This document shows positions 45,123 to 53,899 of a DNA stretch of 64,000 bases, in pieces (the stretch's first letter is position 1; every line of letters begins with the position of its first letter). Position numbers and translations under genes: made by a program. A model generated the notes under the pieces. The model was not told the DNA's origin, ran no database searches, and saw only the letters and a list, made by a program, of their open reading frames with translations. Source of the stretch: DATDIC01 sp963777625 (GTDB taxonomy: Bacteria > Pseudomonadota > Alphaproteobacteria > Acetobacterales > Acetobacteraceae); the NCBI GenBank assembly GCA_963777625.1, contig CAVZRO010000006.1:258634-322633 (forward strand). Direction: 5' to 3'.

Positions 45123-45317
45123 ATGAGCCTGTCCCGTGTGACCGTTTCTCTGCCGACTGATGTTCGTGAACGCCTCGACGCGGCGGCTGCTGCCGACGAG
45201 CGAAGCCGCAGCGCGGCGCTGTGCCGCATTCTGCGGCGAGCGTTGGCGGAGAGCGAGGAGGCCCCACCGCGCGCGGGCGTCGAGGAGAGCTGCCATCCCG
45301 CGGCGGCGGCCCGGTGA
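45123..45317 (+). CDS. Ribbon-helix-helix protein
   Basis: A 64-aa protein whose first 45 residues, SRVTVSLPTDVRERLDAAAA then SRSAALCRILRRALAESEE, have the ribbon-helix-helix pattern of small DNA-binding regulators (beta strand, then two helices). The tail is disordered. Its TGA overlaps the ATG of the terminase gene as TGATG, so they are coupled. It might regulate the phage-like module. The ATG at 45123 is chosen because the fold starts there. Confidence 0.6.
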   Translation: MSLSRVTVSLPTDVRERLDAAAAADERSRSAALCRILRRALAESEEAPPRAGVEESCHPAAAAR

Positions 45318-45793
45318 TGGCGGAGGCCGGACGCCCGACAATCTTCACGGCGGAAATCGCACAGACGATCTGCGACCGCTTGGCCGATGGTGAAATCTTG
45401 CGTGCCATCTGCCGCACCGAGGGCTTCCCGAGCGATCGCGCCGTGCGTCGCTGGGCCACAGATGATCCAGACGGTTTTGGCGCCCGCTACGCTGCCGCAC
45501 GCGAGGCCGGATGGCACGTAATTGCTGAGGAAATCATGGCGATTTCCGATGACGGCGCGAACGACACCTACGTCGATGAAAATGGCTTTCGCCGGACTGA
45601 CAATGATGTGGTTCAACGCAGCCGCTTGCGTGTCGATGCCAGAAAATGGCTGCTTTCCAAGATGTTGCCGAAAGTGTTTGGCGACAAGACCGCGATCGAA
45701 CATAGCGGCAGCTTTTCGCTGGCTTCGCTGGTCGAGGCGTCCTTTCGCGAGCCGGCGCCGCCTACCCACGGCAGCGATGACGATCAAGGCTAG
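45317..45793 (+). CDS. Phage small terminase subunit-like protein
   Basis: A 158-aa protein. The start GRPTIFTAEIAQTICDRLADGEILRAICR is an HTH-like DNA-binding unit, followed by WATDDPDGFGARYAAAREAG and the long helical tail SRLRVDARKWLLSKMLPKVFGDK with EHSGSFSLASL. This is the layout of the terminase small subunit proteins of alphaproteobacterial prophages that recognise the packaging site. No large terminase subunit gene follows, which is unusual for a full prophage but common in phage satellites or deleted prophages. Confidence 0.75.
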   Translation: MAEAGRPTIFTAEIAQTICDRLADGEILRAICRTEGFPSDRAVRRWATDDPDGFGARYAAAREAGWHVIAEEIMAISDDGANDTYVDENGFRRTDNDVVQRSRLRVDARKWLLSKMLPKVFGDKTAIEHSGSFSLASLVEASFREPAPPTHGSDDDQG

Positions 45794-45896
45794 TTTCATA
45801 TTGCAAGGATTAACGGCGTGAGCTTGATTGCCGAAGATACTCGACATCGACTGTACGACAATCCGCGCTCCAAGGGGGCCCGTGCAGAAGCTCAGA

Positions 45897-46188
45897 GTGA
45901 CGGACGAGCGACCCAGTTGGGCAGCTGAAGGTGGAGCATCTTGACGAACGGCAGGCGCTGGGGGAGGAGCATCGCGCGGCATCCTCGAAGCTGAGGCTCC
46001 AGCAGGAACAGCGCCGCGCGAAGGATCGCGGGATTTCAAATGGTGCAACGCCGCTGCCAGAGTGGCTGCTCAAAGAGCGCGCCGAGCGTGATACACTGTT
46101 GCGCCGTCATCGCGCCGAAGCCCAGGCACTGGCGGACCGGCATCGCGGCGAGTTGGCCGCTGCTATCGCGCGGCACCCGACGAAGTGA
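45897..46188 (+). pseudogene. Helical phage-module protein with a one-base frameshift
   Basis: A frame from GTG at 45897 reads VTDERPSWAAE and another continues VEHLDERQALGEEHRAASSK, KLRLQQEQRRAKDRGIS and RHRAEAQALADRHRGELAAA. One extra G in GAAGGTGG at 45928-45932 breaks the frame (A-E-V-E-H-L). The result would be a ~95-aa helical protein ending HPTK. A 36-aa frame from GTG at 45818 (SLIAEDTRHRLYDNPRSKG) lies before it. Neither is a known family. This is where terL, portal and capsid genes would be expected in a complete prophage. Confidence 0.4.
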
Positions 46189-46230
46189 CGGCGTACCGGC
46201 CAGCTTTTCCGTTTGGGCTGGGGCTGATCA

Positions 46231-46781
46231 GTGGGTCTTCCCGTGGCTGCGCTCGTTATTGGTGGTCTGGGCACCGCTATTTCTGCTGTCGGCTCGGTCG
46301 AGCAGGGACAGGCCGCGTCGCAGGCGGCATCCTATCAGGCACAAGTCGCGCGCAACAACGCGATCATCGCCAACCAGAACGCGGAGTATGCGACGCAGGC
46401 TGGGACAGCGAAGGCCGCGACGCAAAGCCTGGAGAACCGGGCGCAGCTCGGGGCTGCTGTTGCAGGAGCAGGCCGCGAACAATATCGATGTGACCTCGGG
46501 GTCTGCGGTGGACGTACAGGCGACGGATCGGGCGCTGGGCAATATGGACGTAGCGACGACGGTCGGTAACGCGGCGCTTACGGCGTATGGCTACCGGTCA
46601 GCGGCTACGAACGCCACCGCCGAAGCTGGCGTGGAACAGGCGACCGCCGCGCAGGCGCCGCATCGGGGCTGACATCGGGGCGGTGGGTTCGTTTGCGTCG
46701 AGTGCGGGAAGTCTCGCGTCGCGGTGGCAGCAATTTCAGACGACCGGTTCACTCGGTAACGATGCGGCGCCGCTGACGTGA
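46231..46781 (+). pseudogene. Phage internal-virion-like protein, frameshifted twice
   Basis: Three successive frames form one protein. Frame 1, GTG at 46231: ALVIGGLGTAISAVGSVEQGQAASQAASYQAQVARNN. Frame 2: NNIDVTSGSAVDVQATDRALGNMDVATTV then AYGYRSAATNATAEAGVEQA. Frame 3: GADIGAVGSFASSAGSLASRWQQF. Breaks lie at about 46455-46490 and at 46661-46664 (an extra C). This series is typical of a structural/internal protein of alphaproteobacterial podophage-like prophages. The last frame ends in a GTGA overlap with the next gene. Confidence 0.6.
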
Positions 46782-47105
46782 GCGATCGCCACGATAACGG
46801 GCCTACAGTGGCGCAGGACGGCTTGGACGATTCCGGTGGTGCTTCAAGTGCTCCCATCCCCCGCGAGTCTCTGGCTGCGCCCTGGAAGCCGGCTGCCAAC
46901 GCCTGGCTTGTTCCGCCTACGCCGGACGCTGCGACGCAGTTCGCCTTGGGCACCCTCGATGCCCTCACCGGCGTGCTGTCTGCGCTTGTCGGATGCGGCG
47001 TGCTGTCGTCTGATCTGCTGATCGCGGATCAGATCGCGCCGGCGGGATTTGCTGGAGCGGGAAGAAGGGCGCGATCAGGGCCATGCCATGCGCGCTGCTG
47101 GTTGA
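46778..47105 (+). pseudogene. Hypothetical phage-module protein, probable frameshift near its end
   Basis: GTG at 46778 overlaps the preceding stop as GTGA. The frame reads PIPRESLAAPWKPAANAWLVPPTP and LGTLDALTGVLSALVGCGVLSSDLLIADQIA. From there a shift by one base at about 47039-47042 (extra C) gives RRDLLEREEGRDQGHAMRAAG and a stop at 47105, which reads better than the listed continuation into Arg/Ser-rich sequence. No family is recognised. Confidence 0.45.
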
Positions 47106-47190
47106 GCGGCTGGTCGCGATCCGGCGGGTGGTCGCGGAGCTGCCCTGCCGCCTAACCTCGGCGGCGGACGTGAGCGAGACGCGGCAATGA
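47083..47190 (+). CDS. Small hypothetical protein (35 aa)
   Basis: A 35-aa ORF reads MPCALLVERLVAIRRVVAEL then PCRLTSAADVSETRQ; helical, and preceded by GATCAGGGC. Its TGA overlaps the ATG of the following small exported protein (ATGA at 47187-47190), which supports real translation. No known family. Confidence 0.35.
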   Translation: MPCALLVERLVAIRRVVAELPCRLTSAADVSETRQ

Positions 47191-47357
47191 AGTGGCTCGC
47201 GCTTTTCCTTGTGCTTTTACCCAGCGCCGCTGTTGCGCAGATGGGACTCCCGGCCGGCATCGCGCAGTTGTCGGTCGTTATTTCGCCATCTGGCAGCGGA
47301 TGCAAAGCGGTCTTGGTCAACTCAGCAAAGATAATCGGAACGGTGAAACTATGTTGA
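47187..47357 (+). CDS. Small exported protein (56 aa) in the phage-like module
   Basis: A 56-aa ORF with a plain signal peptide, MKWLALFLVLLPSAAVAQMG, then PAGIAQLSVVISPSGSGC and KAVLVNSAKIIGTVKLC. Two Cys could pair. The ATG overlaps the stop of the 35-aa ORF, and its own stop overlaps the next ATG (47351-47357). It may be an Rz1-like or envelope accessory, but this is a guess. Confidence 0.4.
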   Translation: MKWLALFLVLLPSAAVAQMGLPAGIAQLSVVISPSGSGCKAVLVNSAKIIGTVKLC

Positions 47358-48775
47358 AACGCATTCTATTTGCGGTTACGGCGGTCCTATTAGCCGGACC
47401 AGCATTCGCGCAGTCATCTCTCACAATCGGCACTCCCGGCACGTCCGCCGGATCGGTTGTTCTAGGTGGTAGCACCAGTGGTACGGCGACGATCCAGGTT
47501 CCTGCCGCAGCCGGGACTACCACATTCCAGCTTCCCAGCGGCAATGGCACCAATACCTATCTGCTGCAAACGGACGGCTCGGGGCACACGTCATGGGTTG
47601 CCCCTCCATCTGGCGGCAGCGGCCTGACCGAAGTCGGCATCAGCAGCAACACCACAGCCTCATGCGGCAACTATTACATCGCCTCCGCCTCGCTCACGTT
47701 GACGCTTCCGCTCACGACCTCGCAAACGACCGCATGCCAGATCGGCATCAAGAACGCCACGGCGAACACCGGCACGACGGCGGTTACGCTCGCGGTGAAC
47801 GGCTCGGACTCGCTCGGCAGCGGCACGGCCGGCGTCGGCACGACGTTTTACGCTGGGCAAGGGATGCTGGTCGGCACCGATGCCGCAAACCATTGGTGGC
47901 GGCAGACCGAGCTTGGTGCCTGCGTCGTCTACACCAGCTCCGCCACCGTGCAGATCACGGCGACCAAGGCGCTTTACATCGCATTCGGGGGTGCTGGTGG
48001 GAGCGGCGGCACCGGATATGAGCAGCTTGTAGCTTCTACCATCGGTTCGGGTGGGGGCGGCGGTGGCCCAGGTCAGTTCCTCACGCATTGGTTTGTCGGC
48101 CCTGATCTTGCGACGCTGGGCAGCAGCCAGACGCTGACGCTCGCGAGTGCGCCTGCAAGCGGCTCAAATGGTGGCGCATCTACATTCGGTCCGCTGACTG
48201 CTAATGGCGGGGGCTTTGGCGGCGTCGGTACCTGTGAGCGCCGCTGCATCCGGGGGCGGAAGTGCGGGTATCGCTGTAACTGGTGGAAGCGCCTCAGGCA
48301 GCACTGCCGGAAATGCCGGTGGCGTTGGCAACAACAACGCCGCCAGCGGCTATTGGGGCCTTGGTCCGGGCGGCGCGCCCTCCAGTGGGACTGGGGCGGC
48401 GGGCGTCGAAGGGAATGCGTCTATCGGGCCGTACGGGGCCGCCAGCGGCAGCAGCGGTGGCGGCATCACATCATCGGACGGCAATACGAACGGCGCTGCC
48501 GGGCGCGGTAGCCAGTTCTCCGCCGGAGGCAGTAACGGTGCTGGCGCCGGCGGTAACGGCGGCAATGCAACTAATTGGAATACAGCCCCTATCTTCCTGG
48601 CGGCGCGGGCGGCAGCGGTGCGGCCAATGCGTCAGGAACCGGCGGCAATGCCGGAAACAGCGGCTGGTTTGCTGGCGGATCGGGCGGGGGCGCCTGCTAC
48701 AACGGCGGCTCCGCATGCACGCCCGGCACTGGCGGAAACGGTGGCGCTACATTCGCGGAGATATGCCAATGGTAA
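47351..48775 (+). pseudogene. Gly-rich exported fibre-like protein with two frameshifts
   Basis: Start 47351: MLKRILFAVTAVLLAGPAFAQ, a Sec signal, then a Ser/Thr-rich beta region (TIGTPGTSAGSVVLGG) and Gly-rich tail. The tail continues in two other frames: after about 48225-48235 (AAASGGGSAGIAVTGG) and after about 48575-48600 (LPGGAGGSGAANASG), ending EICQW. The Gly-rich arrangement resembles phage tail-tip or adhesin Gly-rich domains that bind surface receptors. Having a signal peptide is unusual for a phage structural protein. Both breaks lie in short G/C or A/T runs. Confidence 0.55.
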
Positions 48776-49339
48776 AGCTTCTGGCAGCCATTGCGCTGCT
48801 TCTCGGTGTTGCGGCTGCTCATGCTGCTGCACCAGCACCTTACGTGCTCGAATGCAGCCCGGCGAGTTGCACAGCGCCGGACGGGACAACGCAGCCGGAC
48901 GGGCACGTTCGTTCGACAATTCGCTTGGGATGGCGTCACACCTTACGCGCCGCCGGCTGGAACTGTCGTCGTCCCTTATAGCGGCCAAACCGTCTATATT
49001 TCCGCGCCCACTCCAGCCCAGCAGGCAGAGACGGCGCTATCGGCTGGCGTGGTCATTCATTCTACCAGTACGCCAAGTTTGGACGGCACGTACGCTTGCG
49101 ATCCGACAGCCCAGGCCAAGATCATGGCGACCTCGCAGTACATCGCGATCAACGGCACGTTCTATGGCGGCGCGACTTCGTATCCGTGGCTTGATTCATT
49201 TGGCATGCCGCATGTATTCCCGAACGTCGCCGAGTTCCAGGCGTTCGCCAGCGCGATCGCGACGTGGGTGTCGCAGGTCGACACTGTCATAGCCATGAAC
49301 GCCGGGGCCGTGCCGCGTTCCTCCGCAACGATACAGTAG
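48763..49339 (+). pseudogene. Exported DUF4376-like (tail-fibre accessory) protein with one frameshift
   Basis: ATG at 48763 (or 48769) gives MVKLLAAIALLLGVAAAHAA, a signal peptide, then APYVLECSPASCTAPDGTTQPDG. The main frame continues FVRQFAWDGVTPYAPPAGTV and STSTPSLDGTYACDP with WVSQVDTVIAMNAG; the S-T-x-P-x-L-x-G-T-Y-x-x-D block is the DUF4376 tail-fibre assembly pattern. One extra G at 48901-48903 separates the two parts (D-G-T-F-V). This is the last clearly phage-derived gene. Confidence 0.5.
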
Positions 49340-49369
49340 GGACTGCCCGAATGCCGTTCGTCCGCTGCG

Positions 49370-49567
49370 TCAGCCGTCGTTGCTGACCGACCATTCTGCG
49401 TCGGCTACCGCGGCGAGAAGGGCCCGCGCTTTTTCCGCCACCTGGCGAGAGTTCGTATCCTGGTCCACCCGAAGCACGATCCGGACCGTCTCCTGGGGCA
49501 CCTCGCCCTGTGGATGGTCGGACGCCCGAAGCCGCACGACGAAAAACCTACTTGTGCTCGATCCCAC
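49370..49567 (-). CDS. Small hypothetical protein (65 aa)
   Basis: A 65-aa minus-strand ORF with FFVVRLRASDHPQGEVPQET and VRIVLRVDQDTNSRQVAEKA near its start and middle. Alternating strands and a helix look like a small folded domain. No known family. It lies opposite to the phage-like genes, marking the right end of that run. Confidence 0.35.
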   Translation of the reverse strand: MGSSTSRFFVVRLRASDHPQGEVPQETVRIVLRVDQDTNSRQVAEKARALLAAVADAEWSVSNDG

Positions 49568-49864
49568 GAGCCGCGCGACACGGGCATTGTACCTGCAACC
49601 GCACCATTCCGGTGTACATAACTCATCGTGCGCACTCGCGAAAGCTAAATCGCTCAGATTGTCCCAAAATCAGTATCACCGCCCAGCTTGACCTTGTGGT
49701 GGGCATTTTGCACCGCGACCACGTAGCGGCGCGCGCACAGGGTAATGCCGCGCGTGGCCACCCACGCAGTTCCAGGCGTTCAGACCGGCCTGGCTGGAGG
49801 GGCGACAGGCTCTTGCACCGGAGAAGGTGCGCCAGCACTGACGCTTACCGGCGGGCACCATATG

Positions 49865-50140
49865 TTATGCCGCCGCTTTAGCGGGCCCTGTCCGACCTCC
49901 ATGCCCGAAAAGGACAGCAGCAATATGATCGATCGCGTCCTGAATATTCCACACGACGCTGATGACGGGATGCGTTTCCACGCTGATATTGTCAGTCAGA
50001 ATGATACCGTGACCCTCACGGTCGATGAGAAACGCTGATAGGTCGGTGTTCCAAGGAGGAACCACGCGCGCATAAACTTCGTGCACGTCGTTTTCATCTG
50101 GGACGATGCGCCAACCGGCGGGCAACGACGCCTCGGCCAT
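49865..50140 (-). CDS. Hypothetical protein (91 aa)
   Basis: From ATG at 50140, MAEASLPAGWRIVPDENDVH, then VYARVVPPWNTDLSAFLIDREG and DNISVETHPVISVVWNIQ ending GRTGPAKAAA. This has beta-rich character and a believable hydrophobic core. No family is recognised. The longer frame to 50278 is rich in unlikely residues. It is divergent from the small ORF at 50302. Confidence 0.45.
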   Translation of the reverse strand: MAEASLPAGWRIVPDENDVHEVYARVVPPWNTDLSAFLIDREGHGIILTDNISVETHPVISVVWNIQDAIDHIAAVLFGHGGRTGPAKAAA

Positions 50141-50301
50141 CCTGACACGTCGCTGCTCAAGCGCGGTTAAGCCGCAGTTGCCAGGAGCTTTGCGGATAGT
50201 TGTATCGAGCACGGGAAATGACCTCCAGCAGGCAGGTTGCGGGCGGTGACCGTGCCTTTTGCTCGGGATCGCATTCACGGTTATATGATAATGGTTAAGA
50301 T

Positions 50302-50415
50302 ATGATTGAGCTCACGAGGCTCCCGCGCATTGCCGCCGTGCGCTCGGAGCAGTTGGGGTTCATGGTGATGAAGAAACTGCCGGCGTCCACCCCGCGGGTG
50401 CCGAGCGAGGAATGA
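50302..50415 (+). CDS. Possible small protein (37 aa)
   Basis: A 37-aa ORF reads MIELTRLPRIAAVRSEQLGF then MVMKKLPASTPRVPSEE. It precedes a strong intrinsic terminator (50509-50546), so a transcript on this strand is plausible. No ribosome site or known family. Confidence 0.25.
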   Translation: MIELTRLPRIAAVRSEQLGFMVMKKLPASTPRVPSEE

Positions 50416-50508
50416 CGGTAGCGCAATCATCCTGCGGACACGCATCTTTGCGGTTGCGATTCATAAAGCCGCGTGCAATCGTTTGTCGGACCCGGTGACC
50501 CGAACCTT

Positions 50509-50546
50509 GGGGCGCGGCTGGCACACCCGGCCGCGCCCCTTTTCTT
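50509..50546 (+). terminator. Strong intrinsic terminator
   Basis: GGGGCGCGGC (50509-50518) pairs perfectly with GCCGCGCCCC (50530-50539) around an 11-base loop, followed directly by TTTTCTT. This is the clearest intrinsic terminator in the window, reading on the plus strand. Only the small ORF at 50302 lies immediately upstream, so an undetected transcript may end here. Confidence 0.75.
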
Positions 50547-50671
50547 CCCGAACCCCTATCGCGGGGGTGTGCACAAGCGCGGGCTTGTTGCTCATTCGGG
50601 ATGACGGGATGATGTTCCGGAAATGAAAAAACGTAGCAGTCGCGCGACCGATTGCCGAACGCATTTGCCGC

Positions 50672-51347
50672 TCAACGCTCCGTCAACTCCGCCGGCTCAA
50701 TCAGCTCCAGCCCGTTGTTCTTCCGACTGCCAACCTTCCGGTCCACCGGCCACACCCGAAGCGTCCCTTCCGCCGACGGGCGCAGCAGCGTGGCAGGATC
50801 ACTTTCAACCTCGCCGAGCCACGCCGGCCAGTCCGCCGGCTCCAGGATCACCGGCATGCGGTCATGCAGCTCGGCTACGTCTGGGCCGGCGCCCGTGGTG
50901 ATGATCGCGAACGTGCGCAGCACAGTGCCGTCCGGCCATCGGAAGCTTTCCCACAGGCCGGCAAACGCCATCGGCTGCCCGTCCTGCCGGGCGATCGCGT
51001 AGGGGCTGCTTGCCACTCTCCACGATGTGCCACTCATAGAACGCGTTCGCCGGCACCATGCAGCGGCGCCGGACGAACGCATCGCGGAACAGAGGTGCTT
51101 TGGCCACCGTCTCCGCACGAGCGTTGATCGTTGGCGGTCGATTCGTATCCCGCTGCCACCACCGCACGATCCCCCATTGCAGCAGATCGAGGTGGCGCTC
51201 CCCGCTGTCGGGATGGCGGCGCACGACAGGCGCCAGTTGCGTCGGTGCCAGGTTCCATGACGGCGCGAAGTCCGGGAGTGGGTTACGCGTGCGGAAGATA
51301 CGGGCCAGCGCCTCGGCAGGCAGGAAACTGGCGTAGCGCCCACACAT
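50672..51347 (-). pseudogene. SRAP/HMCES-family abasic-site-crosslinking protein, frameshifted
   Basis: A SOS response-associated peptidase (YedK/HMCES) that covalently caps abasic DNA sites. The start MMCGRYASFLPAEALARIF provides the catalytic Cys2; NARAETVAKAPLFRDAFVRRR and FYEWH are the next conserved blocks. The gene then continues in a second frame: AFAGLWESFRWPDGTVL, the His in LHDRMPVIL, and RKNNGLELIEPAELTER. One extra C in the CCCC run at 51003-51006 (minus strand) disrupts it between KQP and YAIARQDGQ. Relatives occur in phages and mobile elements as well as chromosomes. Confidence 0.8.
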
Positions 51348-51541
51348 CATGGCGATCGTCTGGGATCGGGGCTGCCATTGCATCCGAGGACCACACGCAC
51401 AGTGCCTCCAGGCTGCACTTCCAGCGTGACCATCGAGTCAGATTGGTGGCCAGCGCTCCTGCTGTCCGCATGTATTTGAACCTGCGTTACGCCGGCGGGC
51501 ACTTTGTATTCCTCGACCGTGTTGCACGGCAGATTGATCAT
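51347..51541 (-). CDS. Hypothetical protein (64 aa)
   Basis: From ATG at 51541, MINLPCNTVEEYKVPAGVTQ then VQIHADSRSAGHQSDSMV and TLEVQPGGTVRVVLG. It is beta-rich and small. Its end overlaps the SRAP start by one base. No family recognised. The C-terminal part of the PRC-barrel ORF on the same strand is a shadow of this gene. Confidence 0.4.
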   Translation of the reverse strand: MINLPCNTVEEYKVPAGVTQVQIHADSRSAGHQSDSMVTLEVQPGGTVRVVLGCNGSPDPRRSP

Positions 51542-51717
51542 GGAGTGCCTTCTCATTTTCTGGGGAACCGGGATGGCGCCCACTTGGCCAGCCAGAATAT
51601 AGGGAGCAACCAAGCAGCAGCGTGGCGCGTGCGGACGGCAGGAAAGAAGCACCCGTCTGGTTACTTCCGACCCAGGCTGGCATAGCAGCTGGGACGACGA
51701 CGCCGACGTGAGGGGGC

Positions 51718-52121
51718 TTAGGGATGCTCCCCCACCGGCAGATCGTCAGTACCCTCAACGGCACCCCGTAGTAATCGTCAACCTCCCGACCATAGGCGGG
51801 ATCATCCCACGTGGCAGCGTCATCGGTGGCGTAAGACGGAGCGCCCTCAAGACGCGAACGGTTTATATCGACCACGTATCCACCCTGGCGCGGGTCATAC
51901 TTCAATGCCCGCCAAGGCAGCGGGTGGTATCTATCCCCGATGCCGAGAAAGCCGCCAAAACTCATGATCGCGTAGTCGGCTTTTCCGGATACCTTGTCGA
52001 GCATTACATCATAGATGCTACCGAGCTTTTCGCCGGCTGTATTGTACACTGCGGTCCCGTTCACTTTGCTGGCCGCAATCAGCTGGCCTCGGGTGTCAGA
52101 CGGATTGTTGAGGTCTGCCAT
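51718..52121 (-). CDS. PRC-barrel domain protein, C-terminus probably frameshifted
   Basis: From ATG at 52121. Residues about 12-80 (LIAASKVNGTAVYNTAGEKL, SIYDVMLDKVSGKADYAIMS, GDRYHPLPWRALKYDP) are a PRC-barrel, a small beta-barrel common in alphaproteobacterial envelope-stress and photosynthesis-related proteins. The end DDYYGV should be close to the stop. One missing G in the CCCC (minus GGGG) run at 51763-51766 would instead give AVEGTDDLPVGEHP and a stop at 51718; without it the frame runs on to 51438 as a shadow of the next gene. Confidence 0.65.
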
Positions 52122-52591
52122 AGGTTTCTCCACTGTTGGCGCCCGGCGCATCTGCTCAAGAGGCAGAGTGACCGGCGTGGGTGTCCAACTGCGCCCGGTG
52201 AAGCCGGTTCCTTTCCCGCGCAAATGTCATCGTCTGCGGCCGGGACGAGCCGTCATCGCGAAACGCGGCTGCCGGGCGCCCGGCGAAAACGCAGTCCGCG
52301 GTTCGGTGACTTTGGGGGATGAATCCGCACGGAATGATTTGGCACCGGATGGTTTAACTGTTATTGAAAGGAGCGTTTGCCTCGTGCCATTCCGGTCAGG
52401 GCTCGAAATGGTATTGCCGCATCCTCGTCCCCGATCTGACGCTTTAGGCGAAAGCGGACCGGGCGTGAGGCAACCCGGCAGGCGTGCCGATTGGCGCCGA
52501 GGTACAGTTGAAGCCGAGGGCCAGACTGCTGCGTTCTCTCAAAAGACGGTGAACCGGGCCTGTGTTGCACATTCAGCCGGAAACCCGCGAC

Positions 52592-52720
52592 ATGCCATTG
52601 CTCATCGATCCGGATGATGAAGACGATCCGCTCGCAGCAGCGCGTGGCCTAGCGACGGGAACTGCGGGCTCGACGCTGCTGTGGGCCATCATCGGACTCT
52701 GGGTTTGGTATTTGTGGTAA
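52592..52720 (+). CDS. Mini membrane protein (42 aa)
   Basis: A 42-aa ORF: MPLLIDPDDEDDPLAAARGL, then a helix ATGTAGSTLLWAIIGLWVWYLW. It resembles the acidic-patch-plus-helix end of the protein at 37574 (EPDDDDDNLAAAKG and a helix ending VWYFW). It lacks that protein's basic N-terminus. No ribosome site is clear. The 300-base gap after it (52721-53034) shows no gene. Confidence 0.45.
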   Translation: MPLLIDPDDEDDPLAAARGLATGTAGSTLLWAIIGLWVWYLW

Positions 52721-53034
52721 CAGCCATATCGGTCGCTTTGCAAGGAAGGGCCGCTCCGGTGAGCTGCCGATCGGCTATGCCGGGAGTTGGTGCGACGGGG
52801 CGCCGGGGCGGCTGACGGGCCATCTCGACGCGGTATTATGTGTCAGCCCGAGCCTGCATCCCCAATGATGGCTTGGGCGAGGTCGGCCCAGGACATCGCG
52901 TCACCTAACCTTGGAATAGAGTAGGGCAGCGTGCTTGGATAGGCAGTCCTAAGGTTTCCACGACCTGCATGACCACCAACGAAAAGCGCTCCATATCTCC
53001 CCCGAGGCGCACTGAACAATGAGGAGCTGCCGAG

Positions 53035-53232
53035 GTGCCGCCGAAACGTGGGCAGAAGAACGTATCAGTTCTGGAAGAATTGGATCGTACGGCCAAGGCA
53101 GACTTACTGGCAGCCGATCTACCCGGGTATTTCGAGTATAGAGACCACCTTCTTGCCGAGGGCATCGCGACGGACGACATCAACGATATCCTCAGAGGAT
53201 ACATCTGGAATCTCATCAAGGCCTACGATTGA
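53035..53232 (+). CDS. Hypothetical protein (65 aa)
   Basis: From GTG at 53035 behind GAGGAG, the protein reads MPPKRGQKNVSVLEELDRTA, then DLPGYFEYRDHLLAEGIATD and INDILRGYIWNLIKAYD. It is helical and charged. It ends 18 bases before the end of the convergent PD-(D/E)XK-like gene. No family is recognised. Confidence 0.5.
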   Translation: MPPKRGQKNVSVLEELDRTAKADLLAADLPGYFEYRDHLLAEGIATDDINDILRGYIWNLIKAYD

Positions 53233-53249
53233 TCGGTCAGCACCCCGCC

Positions 53250-53813
53250 TCATCGCAGCCCCGGCAATGTCGGCTGCCGCAACATCGCGCGCTTGATCCC
53301 TACTTCCCGTGCGAGCACCTCCACCGGCACGATACGGCCCCACGAATCATTGCGCTGCACATAGCGCCGTTGCCGCCGTTCGGGGAAGTCGTAAATCCGG
53401 CCGCCCTGATCACCAGTGCCGAACGCCCATTGCTGCAATCGGAACAGCGGCAGGAACAGCGCCGTATCCGCGTCCAGGAAGTGAAAGCCCACCACGTCGG
53501 CCCGGCAGGTGATCAGCCATCCCGGCGTTGATCCGCGCTCCACGTGAGATGCCTGACTGTCCAGGTTCTTGTTCGACCATACTTCCAGAAACAACCGGCC
53601 AGTCCACCGGCGCTGCACCTTGATCTCGATGCTCGCCACGCCGCCCGGGCCGGTGGCGATGAGAAGGTCGCCGAAACTGCGCTGGAAGGTGCGGGCGAGC
53701 GGGCCCTTGGCGACGTGGATGAGCTGGCCGCGCCAGGCACGCGATTCGAGAAAAGGGAGCAGGGCGGCCATCCCGCGCTGCTCCACCAGACACGCATCGG
53801 CGAAAGCGTCCAT
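53250..53813 (-). CDS. Hypothetical protein with PD-(D/E)XK-like motif
   Basis: A 187-aa protein. Residues GDLLIATGPGGVASIEIKVQ (about 48-67) have the D-x(n)-E-x-K order of PD-(D/E)XK nucleases, and the later LITCRADVVGFHFLD and AFGTGDQGGRIYDFPERRQRR could complete such a fold. Start MDAFADACLVEQRGMAALLPF. Family unknown; an inference from the motif. It sits next to the five-gene operon but reads in the same direction, starting about 86 bases before it ends. Confidence 0.5.
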   Translation of the reverse strand: MDAFADACLVEQRGMAALLPFLESRAWRGQLIHVAKGPLARTFQRSFGDLLIATGPGGVASIEIKVQRRWTGRLFLEVWSNKNLDSQASHVERGSTPGWLITCRADVVGFHFLDADTALFLPLFRLQQWAFGTGDQGGRIYDFPERRQRRYVQRNDSWGRIVPVEVLAREVGIKRAMLRQPTLPGLR

Positions 53814-53899
53814 CGGGGCACTCGCATGAAGCCCGGCAACGCCCCTTGCCGCCGGGTCAGTTGATCAGACGTTTCTTGTTCTTGCCGCGTGTCAGCGGA

